From Rhodobacter sp. (GTDB taxonomy: Bacteria; Pseudomonadota; Alphaproteobacteria; Rhodobacterales; Rhodobacteraceae), in NCBI GenBank assembly GCA_013824045.1, contig PNND01000431.1:1-25415 (forward strand): 25,415 nt of DNA, in the 5' to 3' direction. The notes beneath the pieces are model-generated. The model did no database searches. It saw only the letters and a list, made by a program, of their open reading frames with translations, and was not told where the DNA came from. Shown here one piece after another: positions 1 through 8,419 of the stretch. Numbering within the stretch: position 1 is the stretch's first letter; the number at the start of each line of letters is the position of its first letter. Position numbers and translations under genes: made by a program.

Positions 1-1619
1 CCAATGCCAAGGAGCTGGCAGCGCAGATGGACTATCTGTTCTCGAAGTCGGCCTCGATCTTTGGCAACGGGGTCGTGCTGGATGCCGATGCCAAGGGGCT
101 GAGCAAAGATGAGCGCAACGAGATCGTAGGCGACTGGGTTGAGGATTGGCGCGGTTCGCCGAAGAACGGCCACACCACCCATTTGCTGATGAGCTTCCCG
201 TCCCATGTCCGGGCAGAGAAGGCAACGCTGATCGCCGAGGCTTGGGCCTTCGAGATGTTCCAGTCGGGCGAGCATCAGGATGATGTCTGGTCCTATGTCG
301 CTGCCCTGCACACCGACAAGGCCCACCCGCATGTCCACATGGTCATCAACAACCGGGGCACGGTGAATGACAGCTGGTTCTTCATGGCCAGAGAGCATGT
401 CTTCAATCTGGAGGTGATGAAGGATCGCATGGTGGCGATCGCCGCCGAAGAGGGCGTGTTCCTGGATGCGACCTCGCGGGCAGAGCGCGGCTTGCTGACC
501 TATGGGCCGTCGCGGGCAGAGATCGAGCGGGCGCGGACTGAGGGCCGGGCGCCAGAAGAAAGGCTGCGCGAGGGCAAGGCGCTGGAAGATGCTTTGGCGA
601 CGATGGCACGCACGGCGGATGCGATGCGCAGTCTGAGCCATGTGGCGGCGCTAACGGGTTTGCCGGAGATTGGTGAAAAGATCGCCAAGGCGGAAGAAAC
701 CTTGCGGCGGGGCGGGGTGCTGCAGCCTTTTCCGGGCGATGTGGCTACGGCGGAACGCGCCGATCTGGACCTGCATTTCAGCGGATGGATGGCCGAGGCG
801 GAGGACAAGATCCGAAAGATGCCCGTCGTCACCGAGCGCAAGGACATGCAGGACGAGCTTTATGGCTACGCCATCGACATCGCCAAAGGGTTGGGCGACG
901 CCCGCGGGGCGCAGCTCTTGCAGATGCTGCCGCAGACCAAGCTTTACACGACGGGTCTTGAGGGTGACCGGCTGAAGCAGGGCAAAGAAGCTGTTGACCT
1001 GCAGCCAAGTGCCGCGGAACGGCTGAAAACTGACATCGTTAGCAAAGCTGTGGCCTTGGGTCTCAGCAGTGACCGCATGGCCGAGCGGCTGGAAACCGGG
1101 GCCGCCAATGCTTGGGAAGAGCGCGATTGGGTGCGCAGTGACTTGTTGGCCCTGTCTGGGCGGCGGCGTGCCGATCTTCGCAACCCGGTCCAAAGCCGGA
1201 AGGTCGTCGATGATCTTGAAGGCTTCTATGAAGCGGCAGCCAAGCTGATCGATTACGCTCGAACGCGTGAGGCAGTCTATGAGAACGACCGGTTGCTGCG
1301 CGCCCTTGGGTCGATGGGTCGTATCATGCAGTCGGATGGCAAGGTTGAGTTCCGGGGTGATGCGCATGCTGAGCGGTTCGCCGATGAGTTGCGCCAGCGG
1401 TATGGCAAAGGTGTCGTGGCAGAACTCGCCAGCGGGCGGACGGAAGCGCTGGCAGAAGACTTCGAGGATGCGGACCAGCGGAAGTGGATCGCGCGGGCGG
1501 TTGTTTCGGCGGCCAAGTCGCATGTTGCGCTCGGGCTGACGCTGAAAGAGGCACGCGACGCGGAACGTTGGTTGGCTTCAGTGCCAGAGAGATCAGAGGA
1601 GCGAGACTGGGAGCGTTGA
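1..1619 (+). CDS. VirD2/MobA-type relaxase, 5'-truncated by the window edge
   Basis: The reading frame is open to the left edge (codons from position 3 read NAKELAAQ before the first in-frame ATG at 27), so the true start and the catalytic tyrosine of motif I lie outside the window. Counting from the ATG at 27, a relaxase metal-binding motif III (HxDxxxxHxH) is visible at residues 95-104 (H95, D97, H102, H104), and the THLLMSFP segment at about 51-58 looks like motif II. The long C-terminal part (residues about 150-530) is charged and mostly helical by composition, as in relaxases of alphaproteobacterial plasmids. Such enzymes nick oriT and lead the DNA strand through the conjugation channel. 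It pairs logically with the VirD4/TraG coupling protein at the other end of the window. The stop is at 1617-1619 and no further gene follows before the cob cluster. The family call is firm; the subfamily is not. Confidence 0.87.
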   Translation, partial: NAKELAAQMDYLFSKSASIFGNGVVLDADAKGLSKDERNEIVGDWVEDWRGSPKNGHTTHLLMSFPSHVRAEKATLIAEAWAFEMFQSGEHQDDVWSYVAALHTDKAHPHVHMVINNRGTVNDSWFFMAREHVFNLEVMKDRMVAIAAEEGVFLDATSRAERGLLTYGPSRAEIERARTEGRAPEERLREGKALEDALATMARTADAMRSLSHVAALTGLPEIGEKIAKAEETLRRGGVLQPFPGDVATAERADLDLHFSGWMAEAEDKIRKMPVVTERKDMQDELYGYAIDIAKGLGDARGAQLLQMLPQTKLYTTGLEGDRLKQGKEAVDLQPSAAERLKTDIVSKAVALGLSSDRMAERLETGAANAWEERDWVRSDLLALSGRRRADLRNPVQSRKVVDDLEGFYEAAAKLIDYARTREAVYENDRLLRALGSMGRIMQSDGKVEFRGDAHAERFADELRQRYGKGVVAELASGRTEALAEDFEDADQRKWIARAVVSAAKSHVALGLTLKEARDAERWLASVPERSEERDWER

Positions 1620-1647
1620 TCGACGCAATGGGCGGAGAGCGGCCGCT

Positions 1648-1661
1648 CAAGTGTACACTTG
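1648..1661. repeat. Perfect 14-bp palindrome downstream of the relaxase
   Basis: CAAGTGTACACTTG is fully self-complementary. It lies 29 bases after the relaxase stop, in the 185-base gap before cobF. Eleven bases further right is a small inverted repeat, CATTG-5-CAATG (1672-1686). It could be a dimeric regulator operator, a recombination or resolution site, or chance; the sequence does not decide. Confidence 0.55.
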
Positions 1662-1804
1662 CGACTGTCAACATTGTTCATCAATGAAATGCAGGTAAGC
1701 GCGCCTTCAGTGTCAGGGGCGTACTTTGCTGCCAGCTACCGATATAGCTTTGTCTCAAAATCTGAAGCCACCCTTATGTCCTGGTTGCGAAGAGACAGCG
1801 CGCC

Positions 1805-2566
1805 TTAGCGGACGGTACGTCGCATCAGGTAGATGTCCATGATCCACCCATGTTCGGCCCGGGCATTTGCCCTTTGGACCCGGATGGTCTCGGCTGTCGA
1901 TGTCAACGGACCAGATATAAGAACCTGATTGGGCATGCCCACATAAGCACCCCACCAGATATTGAGTCCAACAGGGTCAATTTCCCCATAGGCTCCGCCG
2001 CTATCGAGCATGACCACCATCGTTTCTGCCCCCTCTTGCCAGCCCTTTTCGCGCAGCTGGCGGCCCGTGGTGATGATAACTGGGGCGGCCAGGTCGTTCA
2101 GCGGAATGCAATGGGCCGCGCAAAGTGCCTGAATGGCGGTGATGCCGGGAATGACATTCAGGTGCAAAGGCATCTGCCGGTTCAGCCGTTCGGCAATCCG
2201 CAGGGTGCTGTCGTACAGCGACGGATCACCCCACACTAGGAAGGCAACATTTCCCGCGCCGGAAGGCAGGTTTGCGTGGATCGAGGCCGCCCAGACAGCT
2301 GCAATCTCGTCATGCCAGTCATTCACCCGCGTCAGATAATCAGAGGTTGCGGGGTCGCGGACCGGCAAATCAAAGCTTGCGATCCGTGTGGCCGGATTGG
2401 TCACAAAGGACCGGCAAATTTCGAGACGAAGCCCGGCGAGGTCTGCTTTGTCTTCGCCCTTCAGCGGGATCAGAATCAAGTCGGCGGCATTCATCGCCTT
2501 GATGGCTTCCATGGTCACATGGTTCGGGTTTCCGGTGCCAATGCCGATCAGGGACAGGTTGATCAT
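1805..2566 (-). CDS. cobF: Precorrin-6A synthase (deacetylating) CobF
   Basis: CobF is the SAM-dependent enzyme of the oxygen-dependent B12 route that methylates C-1 of precorrin-5 and releases the extruded two-carbon unit, giving precorrin-6A. The 253-residue product has the tetrapyrrole-methylase fold start (SLIGIGTGNPNHVTMEAI, residues 4-21) and the CobF-typical stretch LKGEDKADLAGLRLEICRSF at about 35-54. A second SAM-site segment, LVWGDPSLYDSTLRIAERL, and the proline-rich loop VIPGITAIQALCA follow. Length matches the family. The ATG at 2566 lies 4 bases after the cobA stop, the only non-overlapping close junction in this part of the operon. It is the last gene of the 13-gene minus-strand operon, and no clear Rho-independent terminator is visible after the TAA at 1805-1807. 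CobF is specific to the aerobic pathway, which fits the presence of cobG. Confidence 0.95.
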   Translation of the reverse strand: MINLSLIGIGTGNPNHVTMEAIKAMNAADLILIPLKGEDKADLAGLRLEICRSFVTNPATRIASFDLPVRDPATSDYLTRVNDWHDEIAAVWAASIHANLPSGAGNVAFLVWGDPSLYDSTLRIAERLNRQMPLHLNVIPGITAIQALCAAHCIPLNDLAAPVIITTGRQLREKGWQEGAETMVVMLDSGGAYGEIDPVGLNIWWGAYVGMPNQVLISGPLTSTAETIRVQRANARAEHGWIMDIYLMRRTVR

Positions 2567-2570
2567 GGCT

Positions 2571-3305
2571 CTAGTCTTCCATCAATGGGCCATACAGGAT
2601 CAGCGCCGGGGCCGTGCTGACGGCGTCGGCGATCACGGCACCAAGAGAACCGATGGTCGCCCGGGTCAGGCGCTGCTCGGGGTGGCCGACGGCCTCTGCC
2701 ATCAGCGCGGGGGTCTCGGCCGGCAAGCCGTGATTCATCAGTTCGGTGGCGAGCATGGCAAAAGTGCGCTTTCCCATGAACACCACCGTCGTCGCGGAAG
2801 GATCGGCTAAAGCGGCCCAGTTCAGCCCCTCTGGCAAGCCCCCGGTCACATCTGCGCCCGTCACGAACTGCACCCGTCGTGCAGCAAGGCGTCGGGTCAG
2901 GGGAATGCCTGCCGCCGCCGCCGCCGCACAGGCAGATGGGACGCCGGGCACAATCTCGAACGCCACTCCAGCGGCGCAGAGCGCGGTGATTTCCTCTTCA
3001 AGCCGCCCAAAGATGCCGCTGTCGCCAGATTTCAGCCGCACGACTCTGGCGCCGGTCAGCGCATGGTCGACCAGCAGGCGGCTGACATGATCCTGCTTCG
3101 GCGAGGGCCGCCCAGATCGTTTGCCCACGGCGACCAAATCAGCATCCGGGCGGCAATGCAACAGGATGGGGCCTGCTGAAAGATCGTCGAACAGGACAAC
3201 ATCAGCCTCTGCCAAAAGGCGGGCGGCCTTGATCGTCAAAAGCTCGGGGTCGCCGGGGCCGGAAGACACGAAAGAAACAAATCCGCTGATGGGGAAACCT
3301 GTCAT
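2571..3305 (-). CDS. cobA: Uroporphyrinogen-III C-methyltransferase CobA (SUMT)
   Basis: This enzyme methylates uroporphyrinogen III at C-2 and C-7 with SAM to give precorrin-2, the branch point towards corrinoids and siroheme. The 244-residue protein carries the hallmark motifs of the SUMT family: VSSGPGDPELLTIKAARLL (residues 13-31), VGKR (60-63), RLKSGDSGIFGRLEEE (90-105) and the IVPGVPSACAAAAAAGIPLT loop (118-137). It lacks the N-terminal dehydrogenase/ferrochelatase domains of CysG, so it is a single-function SUMT dedicated to B12 synthesis. The ATG at 3305 overlaps the cobB stop in an ATGA junction, suggesting translational coupling. A second SUMT (cysG type) may exist elsewhere for siroheme; this one sits inside the B12 operon. 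Confidence 0.95.
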   Translation of the reverse strand: MTGFPISGFVSFVSSGPGDPELLTIKAARLLAEADVVLFDDLSAGPILLHCRPDADLVAVGKRSGRPSPKQDHVSRLLVDHALTGARVVRLKSGDSGIFGRLEEEITALCAAGVAFEIVPGVPSACAAAAAAGIPLTRRLAARRVQFVTGADVTGGLPEGLNWAALADPSATTVVFMGKRTFAMLATELMNHGLPAETPALMAEAVGHPEQRLTRATIGSLGAVIADAVSTAPALILYGPLMED

Positions 3306-4642
3306 GGGGCAACCTCTGGGCTGGCGGGTGAAATCAGGTGAAAGAAGGTGCCGCTGACCCGTCCACCGCCAGCAGTTTGACGACAGGAGCCGGTTTCCGG
3401 TACGGGATCACCGTTGGCATCTTCGACAGCGGCAAGCGGCATGTCGGGCTGGTCAAGAATGGTGGCATAGTGGAATTCGTGGCCGCGCAGGCGGGCCATG
3501 GACAATGATCCCGGCACGGGATGAAGCGGACGGGCGAGGCGGTATCCAAGATGCATCTTTCGCTTGGCAAAGCTGGTCTCCAGCCCCAAAAGCCCCACCA
3601 TACGGTGCCGTGCGCCATCCGCCGCAACCAGCCCCGCGCCCAAGGCCATGTAGCCACCACATTCGCCATGGACCGGGCGGGTTTTGGCAAAAGCGGTCAT
3701 GCCGGTGCGGAAAGCGTTTGCTTCAGCAAGGCGCGCAGCGTGCAATTCGGGATAACCGCCCGGTAGCCAGCAGCAATCTGCGCTTGGATCCGGGGTCTCA
3801 TCCGCAAGGGGAGAAAACGGAAGGATCGTTGCCCCCTGCGCCCGCCAATCAGCCAGAAGATGCGGGTAGACAAAGGAAAACGCGGCATCGCGGGCAAGGG
3901 CGATGCGGCCGCCAGGCGCGGGAACCGGGGCCAAGGGCGACGGCTTCGCCAGCCCGGCGCGTGCCACGGCGCGGATCGCGTCCAGATCGCAATGCGCAGT
4001 AACAAAAGCGGCGGCTTCGGCAAGAATGGTTCGCAGCCGCGGCAACTCTTCGGCCTGCACCAGACCAAGATGACGCTCTGGCAGGGCTATGGATGACCGG
4101 CGCGGCAGGGCACCCAGAACCGCAATGCCAGCGGCGTCCATCCCGGCCCGCACCAGGGCCTCATGCCGCGGCGATGCGACCTTGTTCAGGATCACGCCAG
4201 CCAGATGCAAGCCAGGACGAAAACTTCCAAGGCCCGCGGCGACCGCAGCCGCTGTTTGTGCCTGCCCAGAAACATCCAGAACCGCAATGACCGGCCAGCC
4301 TATCAACCCTGCCACATCGGCGCTTGCGCCCATGCCCGTTTCGCCCGCCCGCGCCACCCCGTCGAAAAGCCCCATCGAGCCTTCGGCAATCACCAGATCT
4401 GCGTCGCTCGCCGCACCAGTCAGCCCAATCAGGCGATCTGCAGCCATGGCCCAACTGTCAAGATTGACCGACGGCCGGCCGGCTGCAGCCGCATGAAACG
4501 CAGGATCGATGTAATCCGGCCCGCATTTGAAGGGCTGCACCGCCAACCCTGATGCGCGAAAGGCGGCAATCAGCCCCAACGTCACCGTGGTCTTGCCGGT
4601 GCCCGACGCGGGGGCCGAGATAAGAAGACCGGGAACGGTCAT
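3302..4642 (-). CDS. cobB: Hydrogenobyrinic acid a,c-diamide synthase CobB
   Basis: CobB uses ATP and glutamine to amidate the a and c carboxyl groups of hydrogenobyrinic acid before cobalt insertion. The frame is open further upstream, but the ATG at 4642 is the right start. It begins [19 protein letters not shown], a P-loop at residues 10-19 of the dethiobiotin-synthetase-like domain, and forms an ATGA overlap with the cobM stop. The resulting 446 residues fit the family. The C-terminal half is a class I glutamine amidotransferase domain with the nucleophile cysteine in [11 protein letters not shown] at about residue 328. CobB versus the anaerobic CbiA (cobyrinic acid as substrate) cannot be told from motifs alone; the aerobic context (cobG, cobF, cobN) supports CobB. 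The downstream cobA overlaps its stop by ATGA. Confidence 0.95.
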   Translation of the reverse strand: MTVPGLLISAPASGTGKTTVTLGLIAAFRASGLAVQPFKCGPDYIDPAFHAAAAGRPSVNLDSWAMAADRLIGLTGAASDADLVIAEGSMGLFDGVARAGETGMGASADVAGLIGWPVIAVLDVSGQAQTAAAVAAGLGSFRPGLHLAGVILNKVASPRHEALVRAGMDAAGIAVLGALPRRSSIALPERHLGLVQAEELPRLRTILAEAAAFVTAHCDLDAIRAVARAGLAKPSPLAPVPAPGGRIALARDAAFSFVYPHLLADWRAQGATILPFSPLADETPDPSADCCWLPGGYPELHAARLAEANAFRTGMTAFAKTRPVHGECGGYMALGAGLVAADGARHRMVGLLGLETSFAKRKMHLGYRLARPLHPVPGSLSMARLRGHEFHYATILDQPDMPLAAVEDANGDPVPETGSCRQTAGGGRVSGTFFHLISPASPEVAP

Positions 4643-5412
4643 TCCGGAAACCGTGGCTCGGTGCCAACGGGGCGATAACGCCGGTCGTAGTCGCCGGCAT
4701 AAAGACGGCTTTCCGCAAAGCCTTCTGCCCCCAGGGCATGGCCAACAAGGATAAGAGCCGTGCGTTCGCCATCGCCGATGCTGGTTTCCACCGTCCCAAG
4801 CGTGGCACGGACCACCTTCTGATCGGGCCAGCTGGCGCGAAACACCACAGCAACCGGGCAATCGGCTCCGTAACTTGGCAGCAGACGCGCCACGACATCA
4901 GGCAGCACATGCACCGACAGATGAATAGCCAGCGTCGCACCAGTGCGGGCAAAGTTTTCCAGCGTCTCGCCGTCGGGCATCGCAGAGGCCCGACCCGAGG
5001 TCCGCGTCAGGATCACCGATTGCGCCACACCGGGCAACGTCAGCTCGGCTCCCAGAACGGCGGCGGCGGCGGCAAAAGACGGGACACCGGGCGTTACGTC
5101 ATAGGGAATGCCCAACGCGCGCAACCGGCGCAATTGTTCCCCCATCGCAGACCAGATCGACAAATCCCCGGAATGAAGCCGCGCCACATCCTTTCCCTCA
5201 GCATGGGCGTTGGCAATTTCGGCGATGATGTCGTCAAGGCTCATCGGAGCGGTGTTGATGATCCTCGCACCCGGCGGGCAATGGGACAAAAGCGCCCCGG
5301 GCACCAGCGACCCCGCGTAAAGGCAAACCGGGCAAGCCGCGATCAGATCGCGGCCGCGCAGCGTGATAAGGTCAGCAGCGCCGGGTCCGGCACCAATGAA
5401 ATGAACGGTCAT
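4639..5412 (-). CDS. cobM: Precorrin-4 C11-methyltransferase CobM
   Basis: CobM transfers a methyl group from SAM to C-11 of precorrin-4 to give precorrin-5. The 257-residue protein opens with [20 protein letters not shown] (residues 4-23), the tetrapyrrole-methylase N-terminal loop. It then has CLYAGSLVP (about 30-38), which is distinctive for the CobM/CbiF branch, and a second SAM-binding segment around [20 protein letters not shown]. The [20 protein letters not shown] loop follows. Both ends overlap neighbours by ATGA (cobE upstream, cobB downstream). Length and order in the operon agree with other alphaproteobacterial cob clusters. Confidence 0.95.
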   Translation of the reverse strand: MTVHFIGAGPGAADLITLRGRDLIAACPVCLYAGSLVPGALLSHCPPGARIINTAPMSLDDIIAEIANAHAEGKDVARLHSGDLSIWSAMGEQLRRLRALGIPYDVTPGVPSFAAAAAVLGAELTLPGVAQSVILTRTSGRASAMPDGETLENFARTGATLAIHLSVHVLPDVVARLLPSYGADCPVAVVFRASWPDQKVVRATLGTVETSIGDGERTALILVGHALGAEGFAESRLYAGDYDRRYRPVGTEPRFPE

Positions 5413-5777
5413 GGAGTGGGGTCCTTTGTTTCAGCCATGGCACAGGTCGCCATGCCATCCGGCGCGCATCTGCGCGCCACGGTTATCTTCGCGCCGGGGC
5501 CTGCTACGACCAAAGCAGCGGCTTCGCTGACCGATCCGGTGCCATGCAAAGCCTGAATCCGTGAGGATTGGGTTGGGGTTGCGATGCCGCGCACCGTGGC
5601 AGCGATTACCGGAAGCCCGCGTTCCAAGGCCAAAGCCTGAAGACGGGGGGCCGCAATCTTTTCGGGCAGGCTGGCAAGCGCATCCACCCTGCCACCGATG
5701 GCTTCCACCGCCGTCAGCACAGCACGCAGGCTGCTGAGGGGAGCGTCCGTGCGAAACCCGATGCCCGCCACTCTCAT
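5409..5777 (-). CDS. cobE: CobE, CbiG C-terminal-like cobalamin biosynthesis protein
   Basis: This is a small protein of 122 residues when started at the ATG at 5777, which overlaps the cobL stop by ATGA and gives the expected N-terminus [20 protein letters not shown]. The upstream in-frame extension lies wholly inside cobL and is out of character, so it is rejected. CobE is equivalent to the C-terminal domain of CbiG. In the aerobic pathway CobE is required for B12 synthesis, but its exact chemical role is less settled than that of its neighbours. The central part ([20 protein letters not shown]) and the SVSEAAAL segment towards the C-terminus are typical of the CobE/CbiG-C fold. It sits between cobL and cobM with ATGA overlaps on both sides, implying tight co-translation. 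Confidence 0.88.
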   Translation of the reverse strand: MRVAGIGFRTDAPLSSLRAVLTAVEAIGGRVDALASLPEKIAAPRLQALALERGLPVIAATVRGIATPTQSSRIQALHGTGSVSEAAALVVAGPGAKITVARRCAPDGMATCAMAETKDPTP

Positions 5778-6955
5778 TTTACCCCCCGCCATTGCACGAC
5801 GGGCCGCGCGGCCCGCCAATCGCGAAAGCGGCCAAGGGGGGTGGCCTCGGCCAGATCCAGCCGCAAAAGCTGGCCGCCGTGGCGGTGGTGCAGGTCTGCC
5901 AGCACGGCCTCGGTTTCCAGCGTCACGCCATTGGCGACGATGCGGCAGCCTTGGGGCATGAGGGGCCAAAGTGCCGCATGCAGCGCCGCATCGCCCCCGC
6001 CTCCGATGAAAACGGCGTCTGGGGCAGGCAAACTTTCCATTCGCTCTTGCGCCATGGCATGCAGGGCGGTCAGCCGATGGGCAACGCCAAAGTGTTCGGC
6101 ATTCGCGCGAATGTTTTCAACCCGGTCAGCCCGTGCCTCAAGACAAAAGGACCGACCGCCTGCCAGACACCATTCCACCGAAACCGACCCCGAGCCGCCA
6201 CCGATGTCCCAAAGGGTATCGCCCGGACGGGGAGCAAGGGCAGACAGGGTCATCGCGCGGATCGGCGCTTTGGTGATCTGGCCATCGGATTGGAAAAGAT
6301 CATCCGGCAGGCCAAAGCCGCGCGGCAGACCTGCGTCGTGCGGCAAGTCTGATCCGTCGATTGCCAAGGCCACGGGCGCTTCGATATCTGACCAACCGGC
6401 CCCTTGACGTATCCGTTCGCGCGGCCCGCCAACCGCCTCGCAGACCGTCAAACGTGCCTTGTCAAACCCATTGGCCTGCAACCATTCTGCCAGCTCTGCG
6501 ACTGCGGCCCCATCTCGCAGGGTGGCAATCACCCGAACGCCCCGCGCCAGCACTGGGCGCAGACGCACGAAGGGCGCGGCATGCAGGCCAAGGCAGTGGC
6601 TGTCTTCCAGCCGCCAGCCGAGCCGGGCGGCAATCAGCGAAAACACCCCGGCGACCGGAAAGGCCTGCCATTCATCTGGCCGCAGACGTGCTGCAATCGA
6701 GCCCCCTGCGCCAAACCAGAAGGGATCTCCTGAAACCAGCATGGCGACCCGCGCCGTCCCGCGCAGCGCCAAAAGTGGAGCCAGATCAAACGGCACCGGC
6801 CATTCTCGCCCGCGACTGCCCAGCCCTGCCAATTCCAGATGGCGCGGCGCACCAAACACGACTTCGGCCTGATCCAAAGCGTCGCGGCTTGCGCTTCCCA
6901 GCCCCGGTGGTCCATCTTCGCCCAGACCGATAATCGCAAGCCAAGGCCTAAACAT
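5774..6955 (-). CDS. cobL: Precorrin-6B C5,15-methyltransferase (decarboxylating) CobL
   Basis: CobL is a two-domain enzyme that methylates C-5 and C-15 of precorrin-6B and decarboxylates the C-12 acetate side chain, giving precorrin-8X. The N-terminal half is CbiE-like, starting FRPWLAIIGLGEDGPPGLG. The C-terminal half is CbiT-like with a Rossmann SAM motif (PGDTLWDIGGGSGSVSVEW, about residues 240-258). I chose the ATG at 6955 (393 residues) because AAGGA lies 8 bases upstream of it and the protein then begins directly at the CbiE fold; upstream ATGs at 6964 and 6985 are possible but worse placed. This start shares two bases with the start codon of the oppositely directed cobK (CATG at 6953-6956). 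The operon transcript therefore has to cross cobK in antisense to link cobJ and cobL, or cobL has its own promoter inside cobK. Confidence 0.94.
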   Translation of the reverse strand: MFRPWLAIIGLGEDGPPGLGSASRDALDQAEVVFGAPRHLELAGLGSRGREWPVPFDLAPLLALRGTARVAMLVSGDPFWFGAGGSIAARLRPDEWQAFPVAGVFSLIAARLGWRLEDSHCLGLHAAPFVRLRPVLARGVRVIATLRDGAAVAELAEWLQANGFDKARLTVCEAVGGPRERIRQGAGWSDIEAPVALAIDGSDLPHDAGLPRGFGLPDDLFQSDGQITKAPIRAMTLSALAPRPGDTLWDIGGGSGSVSVEWCLAGGRSFCLEARADRVENIRANAEHFGVAHRLTALHAMAQERMESLPAPDAVFIGGGGDAALHAALWPLMPQGCRIVANGVTLETEAVLADLHHRHGGQLLRLDLAEATPLGRFRDWRAARPVVQWRGVK

Positions 6956-7706
6956 GACGCGCATCCTTGTTCTGGGCGGCACCACAGAGGCCAGCCGTCT
7001 GGCCCAGGCCTTGTCTGAGGCAAGGGTGGATGCGGTCTTTTCCTACGCCGGGCGCACCAACGATCCGGTTGCCCAGCCGCTTCCCACCCGCATCGGCGGT
7101 TTTGGCGGCGTGATGGGGCTGGAGGCATATCTGACCCACGAGGGTATAACCCATGTGGTCGACGCCACCCACCCCTTCGCCTCCCAGATGAGCCACAATG
7201 CCGTGACCGCCTGCGCCTCGACGGCCACACCGCTGATCGTGCTGGAGCGCGCGGCATGGGCGGCGGGCCCCGGCGATGACTGGCACTCCGTTCGCGATAT
7301 TGATGCAGCCGTAGATGCCTTGCCCGATGTTCCGGCGCGGGTGTTTCTGGCCATTGGCAAACAGACACTGGCACCCTTTGCCGCCAAGCCGCAGCACCAT
7401 TACCTGATGCGTCTTGTCGACCCGCCCGCTGGCCCTTTGCCCCTGCCAAGGGCCAGCGTGGTGATTGCGCGTGGCCCGTTTGACATTGCAACCGACACCG
7501 CGCTGATGCAAGCCCATTCCATCTCGCACATTGTCGCCAAGAACGCAGGCGGCGCGGGGGCCGAGGCCAAGCTTTTCGCCGCCCGCGCCCTGCATCTGCC
7601 GGTTATCCTGATCGACCGTCCCGCGATGCCGCCCCGAAAGGTGGTCGCCACGGTGGCCGCGGTGATGGATTGGATCGGTCATGTCGCAACCGAGCGCGGC
7701 GTATAA
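6954..7706 (+). CDS. cobK: Precorrin-6A reductase CobK
   Basis: CobK reduces precorrin-6A to precorrin-6B with NADPH. The 250-residue protein shows the nucleotide-binding start ILVLGGTTEASRLAQAL (residues 4-20), the DATHPFASQMSHNA segment at 70-83 and the KNAGGAGAEAKLFAAR stretch near the C-terminus. All three are characteristic of the CobK/CbiJ family. A weak AAGG lies 7 bases before the ATG. It is the only + strand gene in this part of the window. Its start codon overlaps that of cobL (CATG), and its last 28 bases overlap the 3' end of the convergent cobJ. It is therefore wholly antisense to any transcript running from cobJ into cobL. From memory, an inverted cobK between cobJ and cobL also occurs in other alphaproteobacterial cob clusters. 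Its promoter must lie inside cobL. Confidence 0.95.
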   Translation: MTRILVLGGTTEASRLAQALSEARVDAVFSYAGRTNDPVAQPLPTRIGGFGGVMGLEAYLTHEGITHVVDATHPFASQMSHNAVTACASTATPLIVLERAAWAAGPGDDWHSVRDIDAAVDALPDVPARVFLAIGKQTLAPFAAKPQHHYLMRLVDPPAGPLPLPRASVVIARGPFDIATDTALMQAHSISHIVAKNAGGAGAEAKLFAARALHLPVILIDRPAMPPRKVVATVAAVMDWIGHVATERGV

Positions 7707-8419
7707 ACCCAACGACCGACGCGCCGGGTTGACTCATTGCCGACGATGACGACGGTTTGCATGTCGGCCATCTCGGGCACCGCTTCGGCCAGGGGCACAC
7801 AGCCAATCGCCTCATCCGGGCGGCTGACTGCCCGAGCGAAAAGGATCAGCCGTTCAGGCTCACACTCTTCGCGCAGGATGTCCAACACGCGGGCAAACTG
7901 GTGCGGGCGGGACTTTGAACGCGGGTTGTAAAAGGCCATCGCAAAGCCACCTTGGGCAGCGTGGCGTAACCGACGCTCCACCTCGGCAAAGGGCTTTAGG
8001 TTGTCAGAAAGGTTTATGGCGCAAAAGTCATGGCCCAAGGGCGCACCAGCCCGCGCGGCAGCGGCAAGCATGGCGGTGATGCCGGGCAGGATACGGATAT
8101 CCGTTTCATGGGCGCTAGGCCGGGCCTCCAAGGCCTCGAACAGGGCAGAGGCCATGGCAAAAACCCCTGGATCACCAGAGGAAACGATCACAACCTTGCG
8201 CCCCTGCGCTGCGAGATCCAGTGCAAACTGGGCGCGGTCCAACTCTACGCGGTTGTCGGACGGGTGCAATGAAAGCCCCGCGCGGGGGGTGATACGGGCG
8301 ACGTATGGAATATAGCCGACCACATCGGTCGCCTCGGCCAGGGTCGCAGTGACTTCGGGTGTCACCAAAGCCTCGTCCCCCGGACCAAGACCAGCGACAG
8401 CAATCCACCCAGCGCTCAT
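7679..8419 (-). CDS. cobJ: Precorrin-3B C17-methyltransferase CobJ
   Basis: CobJ methylates C-17 of precorrin-3B and drives ring contraction to precorrin-4. Starting at the ATG at 8419 (an ATGA overlap with the cobI stop) the protein is 246 residues and begins MSAGWIAVAGLGPGDEALVT, a standard tetrapyrrole-methylase start. Other family marks are VVGYIPYVARI, VSSGDPGVFAMASALFEAL, the ILPGITAMLAAAARAGAPLG loop and AFYNPRSKSRPHQ. The longer open frame upstream lies within cobI and is rejected. Its last 28 bases overlap the 3' end of the convergent cobK. The next gene on the same strand, cobL, starts 723 bases downstream, on the other side of cobK. Confidence 0.95.
   Translation of the reverse strand: MSAGWIAVAGLGPGDEALVTPEVTATLAEATDVVGYIPYVARITPRAGLSLHPSDNRVELDRAQFALDLAAQGRKVVIVSSGDPGVFAMASALFEALEARPSAHETDIRILPGITAMLAAAARAGAPLGHDFCAINLSDNLKPFAEVERRLRHAAQGGFAMAFYNPRSKSRPHQFARVLDILREECEPERLILFARAVSRPDEAIGCVPLAEAVPEMADMQTVVIVGNESTRRVGRWVYTPRSVAT

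Noticed and set aside
651..1523. Long minus-strand frame (290 codons) opposite the relaxase gene
   Set aside because: It has no family features and lies fully inside the relaxase, whose motif III and codon pattern are clear; high-GC shadow frame.
1734..1749. AGCTA-6-TAGCT hairpin as a terminator for the relaxase or the cobF operon
   Set aside because: The stem is only 5 bp and AT-rich, with no proper U run on either strand.
4643..4861. 73-residue N-terminal extension of cobB
   Set aside because: The extension lies within cobM in another frame. The P-loop domain begins at the ATG at 4642, which also forms the ATGA overlap.
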